Source: Bacteroidales bacterium (lineage in GTDB: Bacteria; Bacteroidota; Bacteroidia; Bacteroidales; F082). Taken from it: a stretch of DNA of 64,000 nt. The translations under genes and the position numbers were made by a program. Where the stretch lies: NCBI GenBank assembly GCA_017645275.1, contig JAGCPH010000020.1:62001-126000 (forward strand), in the 5' to 3' direction. Every line of letters begins with the position of its first letter. Within the stretch, counting starts at the first letter, position 1. The notes beneath the pieces are model-generated. The model had not been told where the DNA came from. It saw only the letters and a list, made by a program, of their open reading frames with translations, and searched no databases. This document shows positions 55,601 through 62,965 of the stretch, piece after piece.

Positions 55601-57747
55601 ATTGTCCGGCAGGATATAGCGAAGACAGCAATGGCAACGTGACAATATCCTCGCCTGAAGGCTTGGCTTGGCTCGCCAAAATGGGTTTTGATTACCGACA
55701 AGATACAGTTTTCATAATTAGCGACCTTGATATGGGCGCCTACAAATGGACTCCGATATGCCGTTATAATTTCCAAGCCACAATCGAAGGCAATAATCAT
55801 ACAATATCAAATCTCTATTGTAAAGAAGATATAAGGGACGACAATTCTAGATACATTGGGCTTATCGGTCAGGCAAGAAACGCATCACTTAAAAATATTA
55901 TTATCGAAAACGGCTCATTTGAGGGCAATGCTTATGTGGGTAGCTTGTTTGGCGTGGCTTTTGAATCAACTGTTGTTAATTGTCATGCGGTAAATGTTGT
56001 GGCCAAAGGAACATGGACTGTAGGAGGATTAGGTGGAATTGTCAGTTCCGATGGTGGTGCTTGTATAACATATAATTGTTCGGCTACGGGAGAGATTTAT
56101 GGCGACCAGGCTGCTGGAGGATTGCTGGGTGGTCATTCTTATGCTGGAATAATGACCAACTGTTATTCAAATTGTGATGTCAGACCTTTTGGTTATGGTA
56201 ATATCTATGAAGGTAGAGGCGGATTGTGCGGCTCGGCTTGCGGAAACATATACAATTGCTATAGTACAGGAACTGTTTTGGGGCACGAACTAGACTACGT
56301 GAATTCCGTTGGCTCTTTTATGGGATATTTTAATTATGGCGAGCTGAAAAATATTTATGCCACACAATTGGAAGATTATTCTTTTATTGGAAAAGCGGAA
56401 TACGATTATATCATATCTGATACCGCATCATTATCAAATGCTGGCATTATGAATAATGAAATAACCATCGCTGAGACCTCCTACACCGACTTGTTGGACG
56501 CCCTCAATGCCTGGGTTGACGCCAACAACACCAACGACGAGTACCTGCACTGGGTGGCCGACACCAACAACGAGAACGACGGCTTCCCGATGCTGGAAAG
56601 GCTGCCCGCTACGACAGCACAGATATCAAGCCTCACCACTGGCTGGAACTGGTGGAGCACCTATATCGAACAGGAAGGAGCAAGTGGCCTTACGGAATTG
56701 GAGAGCTCACTTGGCAACGACGGTCTGTATATCAAGACGCAGACCATGTCGGTGCAGAACTACTATCCGTCATTGAACTATAATTACTGGTATGGTTCCC
56801 TGTCAAGTATACAAAACACGAGCGGATATATGATAAAAATGTCTGCCGACAAAACCATAGCACTTATGGGCACACCGGCCGATCCCGCAGACCATCCGAT
56901 AACATTGCAGCCTAATTGGAACTGGATAGGATATCCAGTAGGCACTGCACAGACGGTAGGGGCAGCCATGTCGGGCTTTACACCTTCGGCAAACGATGTC
57001 ATAAAGAGACAGAACGCTTCGTCGACATATTATGCCGGTTACGGCTGGTTCCCGGAATTCACTATGACACCGGGTGTGGGATATTATTACAAGTCGACGG
57101 CCAATGAAGCTAAGACACTGACATTCACCGAAAGCAGAGGCATAACACCAGAAACCGACCAGTACGAGAGGTATTGGGCCAACGATGTCCATGCCTATGC
57201 CGACAATATGACGGTGATAGCGACGGTGGCTGTAAACGGTGAGGAAATATATGAGGGGAACATCGAATTGGGGGCTTTCGTAAATGGCGAGAACCGAGGC
57301 AGCGTGAAACTGGAATACTTCGAGCCACTCGACAGATACTTTGCTGTACTTACAGTCAATGCAGATGAAGGAGAGCAAATCACATTCGGTATCGTAAACA
57401 GAAACACCAATGAGGAAAACTTTAACTGCAGTCAGAGCATCACATTCACGAGAAATGCTGTCGTGGGTATTCTTGATAATCCGATAACTCTTGATTTTAC
57501 TGGAAATGGTTTTACTTCCACAATAACTATGTATCCCAACCCAGTAAAAAAGAACGAGACAATAACATTGGATGTTCAACGCAACACGATAATCACAGAG
57601 ATTGTTGTCACCGATATGTTGGGCAAAGTGATTGCAAGAGAGTGTGGCGACATACGCAATCTCAGCGGAATCTCGGAAGCGGGAGTATATAATATTCAAA
57701 TACTAACAGATTCGGGAAATATAAACAAATTAATAATAGTACAATAA
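52651..57747 (+). CDS. T9SS-secreted C10 (streptopain-like) protease with GLUG repeats
   Basis: A 1698-residue protein. A signal peptide and a SpeB-type propeptide (YIFNAPNGFVIVSADD) lead into a C10 cysteine protease with Cys185 (VTGCVATAMAQI) and His340 (AAHAFVLDGY), and a GWGG loop. Two blocks of GLUG-type repeats (~590-800 and ~1000-1230; CGGLVGYLSNSEVNNC, AAGGLLGGHSYAGIMTNC) flank a fibronectin-III-like domain (~890-970). The shared module follows (~1325-1620), then a T9SS sorting domain (MYPNPVKKNETITL to the end). No dockerin was seen. The gene is AT-rich up to ~56.46 kb and sharply GC-richer afterwards. It starts eight bases after the preceding gene. Confidence 0.9.
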   Translation: MRKAYVILMALLLSISVTTLANPVDVNIAQSVGAKFLTANTKVQLRGNDLQLAKTYSINRGDAAFYIFNAPNGFVIVSADDCAYPILGYSDNGRQFDINNIPIQLQDVLQEYQDQIQYAVENNLVADEKTAEQWRMVKATGKLSNNRDNTQVGPLLTTTWDQGQYYNAMCPEDENGPDGHCVTGCVATAMAQIIKYWGYPEQGRGSHSYNVSGADPGSFNGNVNTTGYGTLYVDFENATYDYNNMPNVLNDESTQEEIDAVAQLMYHCGVAVNMMYSAGESGAQEEDVRCALISYFGYIQSLGYAQRQMYSDGEWADTLRANINRGEPVLYCGRSIFAAHAFVLDGYNQDDFYHFNFGWGGDGDGWFQTSAIYPSFSFNEWQSAIMGIRPNGDSHNIICQKQMGFQNIDNFMVSEPVHLYTMRAGSEYKAVNEMRGVGIDLNLVPENSSGQLVLDVLDFGMEQSVVIYDGVNKDSLVRVIETRHLDDYTTVTYHTWLYDGLPSDTVFQNMAGTDFSPIVSTRHGFTVVVYSYGGMPESFHLQVRNSTDINPNTPCIDNIYWTDIVTSEPDGYLLDGDTIRISSAEGLAWLSHCIDYIQYSQLVISIENDIDLGGYLWMPISLWGGNVNGNGHVIQNMVVSASSNGGLFSLLGYSDISDLGMINAKVNSVNAAGTIAGYVSNCKIENCYSIQHIVNSGNSQGGGLIGSANYGTQINNCYAYGNVCAQFGCGGLVGYLSNSEVNNCVTQLGEIFNWFSLYGWTGLITEEVHGGTFSNCFSDISIAKRSWTSQGPEYDYMAKRAYFLGNVYNVDAIENLAAFNIFNDPTGTLIADTAVNYTFDDHMDVITALNNKVAEYNSPNLRTWVRDEVTHMPVFSDFYEVTCPNVSNITAENIPYNGSFAVALSWQENGDAEEWQVKYNIKNAPEEDAVIITTNTTQNTLEGLSLGNEYSFYVRPICGEETIGWGRPLNFVVDKMLWIDAVTYCPAGYSEDSNGNVTISSPEGLAWLAKMGFDYRQDTVFIISDLDMGAYKWTPICRYNFQATIEGNNHTISNLYCKEDIRDDNSRYIGLIGQARNASLKNIIIENGSFEGNAYVGSLFGVAFESTVVNCHAVNVVAKGTWTVGGLGGIVSSDGGACITYNCSATGEIYGDQAAGGLLGGHSYAGIMTNCYSNCDVRPFGYGNIYEGRGGLCGSACGNIYNCYSTGTVLGHELDYVNSVGSFMGYFNYGELKNIYATQLEDYSFIGKAEYDYIISDTASLSNAGIMNNEITIAETSYTDLLDALNAWVDANNTNDEYLHWVADTNNENDGFPMLERLPATTAQISSLTTGWNWWSTYIEQEGASGLTELESSLGNDGLYIKTQTMSVQNYYPSLNYNYWYGSLSSIQNTSGYMIKMSADKTIALMGTPADPADHPITLQPNWNWIGYPVGTAQTVGAAMSGFTPSANDVIKRQNASSTYYAGYGWFPEFTMTPGVGYYYKSTANEAKTLTFTESRGITPETDQYERYWANDVHAYADNMTVIATVAVNGEEIYEGNIELGAFVNGENRGSVKLEYFEPLDRYFAVLTVNADEGEQITFGIVNRNTNEENFNCSQSITFTRNAVVGILDNPITLDFTGNGFTSTITMYPNPVKKNETITLDVQRNTIITEIVVTDMLGKVIARECGDIRNLSGISEAGVYNIQILTDSGNINKLIIVQ
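56914..57119 (+). repeat. Near-identical 206-base segment, copy 2
   Basis: Partner of 51806-52011; in the same reading frame and encoding the same stretch (SGFTPSANDVIKRQNASSTY and following). Confidence 0.85.
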
Positions 57748-57754
57748 ATTATTT

Positions 57755-59623
57755 ATGAAAAAATCATTAATTTTATCATTTTGCTTGGCGTTGTTCGGTA
57801 TAACAAGCGCCCAGCATTGGACTCCGATTACTGGTACAGAGTACAATATGACAGTAAACGGGCAAATCTACATTGACGATGTTTTGCAAACATCGACGAC
57901 ACTGGAAATAGCGGCGTTTTGTGGCGATGAATGCCGCTCAATTGGCCTGTGTCAGCAATTCTTTCTTCCTACGCAAGAGTTTATTATTGGCAATCTCACA
58001 ATTGTCAGTAATGTAATTAGCGGTGAGACTATAACATTTAGGATTTATGATCATAGCACTGACCAAGAACTTGAGCTGAATTGCACCAATAATATCACAT
58101 TTCAACATAATGGTGAAATGGGTAGCATGGGTAATTGGTTCCATTTTGCATTTACCACACCTGTAACTCCGCCAACCACCAACACCGGCTCCGGGGACTG
58201 GAATGACCCTACAATTTGGGGTGGCACAGAGCCCACGGCAACAGCCAATGTGCAGATTAGCACTGGTGATGTCACAATTGGCGACAACGGAGCAGTGGAA
58301 GTGACAGTGGCAAGCCTTAATATAGCTTCAGAAGCAACCCTCACAATCGAATCGGGATCAACCCTTATTGTTACAGGTGATATGGTCAGCGGTAGTGAAG
58401 AAAGTCTTGTCATCAAAGACGGTGCACAAGTCATCAACGAGTCGGCCAATGTAAAGGCTACAGCTGAAAAAGATATTACCGCATACACAGCCAAAGACAC
58501 CGACGGATGGTATCTGATCTCGTCATCAGTCAATGAAATGGCTATCGCAGGCAGCGATTTCATTACAGAAACATACGATTTGTACCGTTACAATGAGGCT
58601 TTGCCTGGCTGGGAGAACTATCGCAACCATTACAATACCGATTTCATGATTTTTGAAAACGGAAGAGGCTATCTTTATGCCAACAGCAATACGTTTTCAC
58701 CAGACTTTAAAGGCATGTTGAACTATGACGACGTGACAATTAATGTAACTTACACCGATAGCAAAGACGGTCTGAAAGGTGTCAACATAATCGGAAACCC
58801 ATTCCCACATGTGATTTATAAAGGTAACGGCGGCGCTATCGACAATGCAAATCTTGCGTCGGGCTATTATTCGTTGTCATTTAAAGGAGCGTGGCAAGCT
58901 TGCACTTATGACGACCCAATTCAGCCAGGACAGGGAATTCTTGTGAGAACATCAACGAGCACCAATCTTGTCATAGAAAAGACAAATGCTGTGGCAACAG
59001 CCGAATCAAGCACATCAAAAGACATTGTAGGCCGTATGAAACTCATGGTTGTTGGCAGCAACAGCGATGATCGCGCTTTCGCTTATTTCAGCGAAGGCAT
59101 AGGTCTAGAGAAAGTGGGAAATATCTCTGAATCGTTGCCAACATTGAGCATTCGAAACAACGGTACAGACTATGCTATTGCACATGTTGGCGAGCAATGC
59201 GAGGAGATGGATGTTATTTTCAATAACTCAAGAAATGATGATTTTACCATCGAAATTGAGCTGAAAGACATTGATTTTGAATATCTACACCTTATTGATA
59301 ACGCCACTGGCAATGATATCGACCTGCTGATTGAACCGAGTTACACATTCCATGCCACAGGTAATGAGATTGATAACCGTTTTAAAATCATTTTTAGGGA
59401 GATAGCAGGCATCGATGAAAACTACGAAAACACGCAGTTCGCTTACATTGCTGGTGACAACCTTATCGTCAGAGGAGAAGGGCCGCTTCAAATCTTCGAC
59501 ATAGCAGGGCGAATGATTGATACCCATGAATTATCAGGCGTGGAAACTGTTCGTAAACCGTCTCAAACTGGCATGTACATTTTGAAATTAAATGGTCAAA
59601 CCCAAAAAATTGTTGTAAGATGA
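57755..59623 (+). CDS. T9SS-secreted protein of unknown function
   Basis: A 622-residue protein with signal peptide (ending GITSAQ). Residues ~20-135 form a beta-rich domain (TVNGQIYIDDVLQTSTTLEI, AFCGDECRS) like the 'ELGAFVNGECRGS' segments of the two preceding proteins. A short G8-like stretch GDWNDPTIWGGTEPT with NVQISTGDVTI follows, then a large beta domain, and a final ~70-residue T9SS-type domain (IVRGEGPLQIFDIAGRMID to QKIVVR). No enzyme motif. It is seven bases after the C10 protease and overlaps the next gene by four bases. Confidence 0.83.
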   Translation: MKKSLILSFCLALFGITSAQHWTPITGTEYNMTVNGQIYIDDVLQTSTTLEIAAFCGDECRSIGLCQQFFLPTQEFIIGNLTIVSNVISGETITFRIYDHSTDQELELNCTNNITFQHNGEMGSMGNWFHFAFTTPVTPPTTNTGSGDWNDPTIWGGTEPTATANVQISTGDVTIGDNGAVEVTVASLNIASEATLTIESGSTLIVTGDMVSGSEESLVIKDGAQVINESANVKATAEKDITAYTAKDTDGWYLISSSVNEMAIAGSDFITETYDLYRYNEALPGWENYRNHYNTDFMIFENGRGYLYANSNTFSPDFKGMLNYDDVTINVTYTDSKDGLKGVNIIGNPFPHVIYKGNGGAIDNANLASGYYSLSFKGAWQACTYDDPIQPGQGILVRTSTSTNLVIEKTNAVATAESSTSKDIVGRMKLMVVGSNSDDRAFAYFSEGIGLEKVGNISESLPTLSIRNNGTDYAIAHVGEQCEEMDVIFNNSRNDDFTIEIELKDIDFEYLHLIDNATGNDIDLLIEPSYTFHATGNEIDNRFKIIFREIAGIDENYENTQFAYIAGDNLIVRGEGPLQIFDIAGRMIDTHELSGVETVRKPSQTGMYILKLNGQTQKIVVR

Positions 59624-59871
59624 AAAAGATATTATTGATAACTGCATTTTTGACATTCGGTTTGTGCTCATATGCACAAAGCAATCGTAACGACAATTTT
59701 TTCAATACTTTTGAAGATGTTGGCAATGGTCTCGACAAACCGATAAATGAGAATCCAATAATGCCTGGTGGTCATGGAAATGGTGGAGACATTAACTTGC
59801 CACTTGGCACTGGTCTGTTAATCCTCACTGCTCTCGGTGGCGGATATGCAATAACCCGCAGGAAGCAATAA
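59620..59871 (+). CDS. Small secreted protein with sorting-tail-like C-terminus
   Basis: An 83-residue protein: signal peptide (MKKILLITAFLTFGLCSYAQ), a short polar, Gly/Asn-rich middle, then LPLGTGLLILTALGGGYAI and a basic RRKQ end. That order (Pro-Leu/Ile-x-Gly-Gly/x, a hydrophobic helix, basic end) resembles the PID-CTERM-type sorting tails of Bacteroidota. It is translationally coupled (ATGA) to the preceding T9SS gene, which supports its reality. Function unknown; it may be anchored in the membrane or processed. Confidence 0.75.
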   Translation: MKKILLITAFLTFGLCSYAQSNRNDNFFNTFEDVGNGLDKPINENPIMPGGHGNGGDINLPLGTGLLILTALGGGYAITRRKQ

Positions 59872-59898
59872 AATAAGTATTATTCATGAAAATTCAGC

Positions 59899-59947
59899 AC
59901 CACCTCCCAGTAAATGATTTCAAACCCCGGGAGGTGGTACTTTATTT
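59899..59947 (+). terminator. Terminator of the T9SS operon
   Basis: ACCACCTCCC (59899-59908) pairs with GGGAGGTGGT (59929-59938), followed by ACTTTATTT. Between here and the gene at 60120 is AT-rich sequence with one promoter box only. Confidence 0.7.
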
Positions 59948-60080
59948 GAAAATATCGTTTCTTCATTTGATTTGTTAAATTTTTTTAACAATAAGTATCA
60001 AAATTCTGAAATTTATGTTAAAAAATGTTAAAAATGACTTTTTTAATCAAAATTTGAACCACCCGTAATAAATTTAGTTG

Positions 60081-60088
60081 TAATTTTG
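60081..60088 (+). promoter_or_regulatory. -7 box of the DUF5618 gene
   Basis: TAATTTTG, 31 bases before the ATG at 60120. A TTG at 60054-60056 is 24 bases upstream, slightly far for a -33 element. Confidence 0.6.
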
Positions 60089-60119
60089 CAATGAATTTTG
60101 AATCTTAAATCTTCGCATT

Positions 60120-60518
60120 ATGAAAAGAAAAGACCCTATTGCCGAAGCGAGACGATATGTTGAAAATGCGCGTAAGACATTGAACGAGAATGGTGAACTT
60201 GATGTTGAAACAAAATTATATCAAGACGAAAAGTATGTGCGTGCTGCAGGTAACTATCTGTGGCTAGGAGTGCTCATGGCTCTCGACGCAGTTTTTAATG
60301 TGCGCACCGACCGTCGGAAAAGGGTAAATATAAATGACTATCTGGAAGCCGTTGGCAAACGTGACAAGAAATTGTTGTCTTATGTTAATGCCGGTTATGA
60401 GACCATGCATCTTTCAATGAATTATGACGGTAATCATGCCAAAGGCGTCAGTGACGACGGTTTCCGTATCGCAAACACGATAATAGACCGTTGTGAAATG
60501 ATGTTGCCAACAAATTGA
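60120..60518 (+). CDS. DUF5618 protein
   Basis: A 132-residue mostly helical cytoplasmic protein beginning KDPIAEARRYVENARKTL, with KYVRAAGNYLWLGVLMALDA and YETMHLSMNYDGN. This matches the Bacteroidota family DUF5618, whose sequence suggests a HEPN-like helical bundle; function unknown. It stands alone with its own promoter and is convergent with dgt. Confidence 0.82.
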   Translation: MKRKDPIAEARRYVENARKTLNENGELDVETKLYQDEKYVRAAGNYLWLGVLMALDAVFNVRTDRRKRVNINDYLEAVGKRDKKLLSYVNAGYETMHLSMNYDGNHAKGVSDDGFRIANTIIDRCEMMLPTN

Positions 60519-60525
60519 GGGTAAA

Positions 60526-61848
60526 TCACTCAATCCCCCTCAAATCCTTGTACAGCTGCACGGCGTATAAATCAGTCATATTTGAGATGTAATCCAAGAC
60601 GACTTGTATCTTCGAATACAGGTCGGTCTTCTCGGTCTTGAACTGGTCGGGGATGATCGACATCAAGCGCTTGTGATAGCCGCTGTCGGGATGCAAAACA
60701 GCGTCGATAAACTCGTTCATCAACGAGCCAATGATATTGTAACCGCGTACTTCAATCTTTACTACAGATGGATGCTTGTAAATGTTTGGTACTGAGAAAC
60801 TTCTGCAACCTTCCAAAGCGTCGTTTTCGTGCTTTGGCAGATGTGCTATCAGGCTGCCTTTGAACGTGCCAGCCATGATGTCGTCGTAGTTCTCGACGAA
60901 CACCTTCGAGACGCAATCCACCAGTTTGTTGATGACGGTGGCACGCAAAAACGCCATGCGCTCATTAGCATCAGTGACGGTGCGAAACACATGGTCACGT
61001 CGCTCGAAAAACCAAGCCTCGTCCTTGTTCGCTTCATCGAAAAACGCCATGAAATGCTTCTCGATGTCGACGGTCTGAATGATGCCGCGCTTGTGGGCGT
61101 CTTCCATGTCCAGAATCAGGTAGCAGATGTCGTCGGCGGCTTCCATCATATATGACAAAGGATGACGGGCATAAATCGGCTTCTCGCTGTCGAGACGAGG
61201 TATTCCGCAGCCCTCCATGACCTTCTCAAACTGCTCGATCTCGCTGTTGAAGACGTTGTATTTCTTGCGGTCGCCCTTGCCAAACGAAGGGTAGGGGTAT
61301 TTTATCAAAGTCGCCAACGAGGCGTAGGTGAGCGACAAGCCGCCCTCACGACGACCCGCAAATTGATGCGTGAGCTGACGGAAAGCGTTGGCATTACCTT
61401 CGAATGATATCAAGTCAGTCCATTGATTTTCAGGGATTTGGCTCTGCAACTTAAGACCTTCGCCGAACTTGAAATAGCTGCTCATGGTCTCCTCGCCGGA
61501 ATGTCCGAAAGGAGGGTTGCCGAGGTCGTGAGCCAGACAAGCTGTCGAAACGATGGTATCGATGTCGTAAATCACGTCATGGAAACTGGTACCGTATTTG
61601 TCGATGAGGAACTTCGACACTTTGCGTGCTATCGAACGACCCACGCTTGCCACTTCGAGACTGTGTGTCAATCGGTTATGCACGAGCTTCGCGCCTGGCA
61701 AAGCAAACACCTGCGTCTTGTTCTGCAGACGATGAAAGATATTTGAGAAGATTATGCGGTCATAATCTCTCTGAAACTCGTTTCTGATGTCGGCCACACT
61801 CTGTGCGCGAGCCTCACGTTTCGGTGATAGTAACGTCTCCCAATTCAT
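60526..61848 (-). CDS. dgt: Deoxyguanosinetriphosphate triphosphohydrolase-like protein
   Basis: A 440-residue HD-domain dNTPase that removes triphosphate from dGTP or other dNTPs and affects DNA-precursor pools and phage growth. The metal-binding histidines and aspartates are in NRLTHSLEVASVGRSIA and LAHDLGNPPFGHSGE, with a later Asp in MMEAADDICYLILDMEDA. The ATG at 61846-61848 (MNWETLL) is taken as start in place of an in-frame TTG nine bases upstream. Confidence 0.92.
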   Translation of the reverse strand: MNWETLLSPKREARAQSVADIRNEFQRDYDRIIFSNIFHRLQNKTQVFALPGAKLVHNRLTHSLEVASVGRSIARKVSKFLIDKYGTSFHDVIYDIDTIVSTACLAHDLGNPPFGHSGEETMSSYFKFGEGLKLQSQIPENQWTDLISFEGNANAFRQLTHQFAGRREGGLSLTYASLATLIKYPYPSFGKGDRKKYNVFNSEIEQFEKVMEGCGIPRLDSEKPIYARHPLSYMMEAADDICYLILDMEDAHKRGIIQTVDIEKHFMAFFDEANKDEAWFFERRDHVFRTVTDANERMAFLRATVINKLVDCVSKVFVENYDDIMAGTFKGSLIAHLPKHENDALEGCRSFSVPNIYKHPSVVKIEVRGYNIIGSLMNEFIDAVLHPDSGYHKRLMSIIPDQFKTEKTDLYSKIQVVLDYISNMTDLYAVQLYKDLRGIE

Positions 61849-61860
61849 ACTCAACAATAC

Positions 61861-61930
61861 ACTTTAAACTATAAACTTTAAAACTTTACAACTACTCTAA
61901 ACTCTAAACTCTACACTCTAAACTCTCAAC
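61861..61930. repeat. Heptad array CTCTAAA (family B, second copy)
   Basis: Units such as CTTTAAA, CTCTAAA, CTCTACA and CTCTCAA run to two bases before the tsaD stop (complement TCA, 61932-61934). Its last ~35 bases are nearly the same as those at 19632-19691. Confidence 0.85.
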
Positions 61931-61931
61931 C

Positions 61932-62954
61932 TCATCGCGTAGCGGTTCTAGCATAAGGCGTCATGTCCTGACTGCCAAATTCTCCTCTTTGATATTTCAG
62001 ATATCCAGCCACTCCAATCATTGCGGCGTTGTCGGTGCTGAACTTGAACTTCGGGATGAACACCTCCCAGTGATATTTCTTTCCGGCAGCTCTCAAAGCG
62101 TCCTGAAGCCCAGTGTTTGCTGACACTCCGCCTGCAATAGCCACCTGTCTTATTCCCGTGTCTTTCGCCGCCTTGATGAGCTTCTTCATGAGCGTGTCGA
62201 TGATGTCTTTCTGTATCGAAGCGCACAGGTCGGCCTTGTTTTCCTCGATGAAATTCTCGTTTTCCTTAAGTTTGTCGCGCAAGAAATACAAGAAACTCGT
62301 TTTCAGTCCGCTGAAACTGTAGTCATATCCGGGGATATGCGGCTTGCTGAACTGGAACGCGTCAGGGTTGCCTTCTTTTGCTAACTTATTGATTATAGGG
62401 CCTCCCGGATAGCCAAGTCCCATGATTTTTGCCGTCTTGTCAAATGCCTCACCGGCAGCGTCGTCGATAGTCTTACCCAGAATCTCCATGTCGAAATAGT
62501 CGTTTACCTTCATGATCTGGGTGTGACCGCCCGACACCGTCAGACAGAGGAACGGAAACTGCGGAACTGGCGTAGGATTGTCGGGTTCCTGGGCAAAAAG
62601 CGCCAGCACATGGCCGTTGGTGTGATTAATTTCAATCATCGGGATGTCCATAGCGAGCGCGAAAGCCTTTGAAAATGAAGTACCTACGAGCAACGAACCT
62701 AAAAGTCCCGGGCCACGTGTAAAAGATATTGCACTTATTTGATTTTTTTGTATATTTGCTTGCTTAATTGCGGCATCAACCACAGGTATGATATTCTGTT
62801 GGTGTGCACGCGATGCGAGCTCGGGGATGACGCCTCCGTACTGGCGGTGAACCTCTTGATTAGCAATGACATTCGACAAGACTGTCGTGCCTCTGAGGAC
62901 TGCCGCCGACGTGTCGTCACACGATGATTCGATGGCTAAAATGTATTCGTTCAT
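61932..62954 (-). CDS. tsaD: tRNA threonylcarbamoyladenosine synthase subunit TsaD
   Basis: A 340-residue ASKHA-fold enzyme for the t6A37 modification of tRNAs reading ANN codons. It starts MNEYILAIESSCDDTSAAVL; metal-binding HTNGH, the ATP-binding LTVSGGHTQIM and GGVSANTGLQ are present. The ATG at 62952-62954 opens the conserved N-terminus; a nine-residue longer frame runs into promoter sequence. It is divergent from the TamB-like gene with 11 bases between start codons. Confidence 0.95.
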   Translation of the reverse strand: MNEYILAIESSCDDTSAAVLRGTTVLSNVIANQEVHRQYGGVIPELASRAHQQNIIPVVDAAIKQANIQKNQISAISFTRGPGLLGSLLVGTSFSKAFALAMDIPMIEINHTNGHVLALFAQEPDNPTPVPQFPFLCLTVSGGHTQIMKVNDYFDMEILGKTIDDAAGEAFDKTAKIMGLGYPGGPIINKLAKEGNPDAFQFSKPHIPGYDYSFSGLKTSFLYFLRDKLKENENFIEENKADLCASIQKDIIDTLMKKLIKAAKDTGIRQVAIAGGVSANTGLQDALRAAGKKYHWEVFIPKFKFSTDNAAMIGVAGYLKYQRGEFGSQDMTPYARTATR

Positions 62955-62965
62955 AGCATAAAATA

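Noticed and set aside
56803..57699. Long minus-strand open frame of 298 codons opposite the C10 protease gene
   Set aside because: Shadow of a strongly supported gene on the other strand; no motif, and its sequence is the complement of T9SS and shared-module codons.
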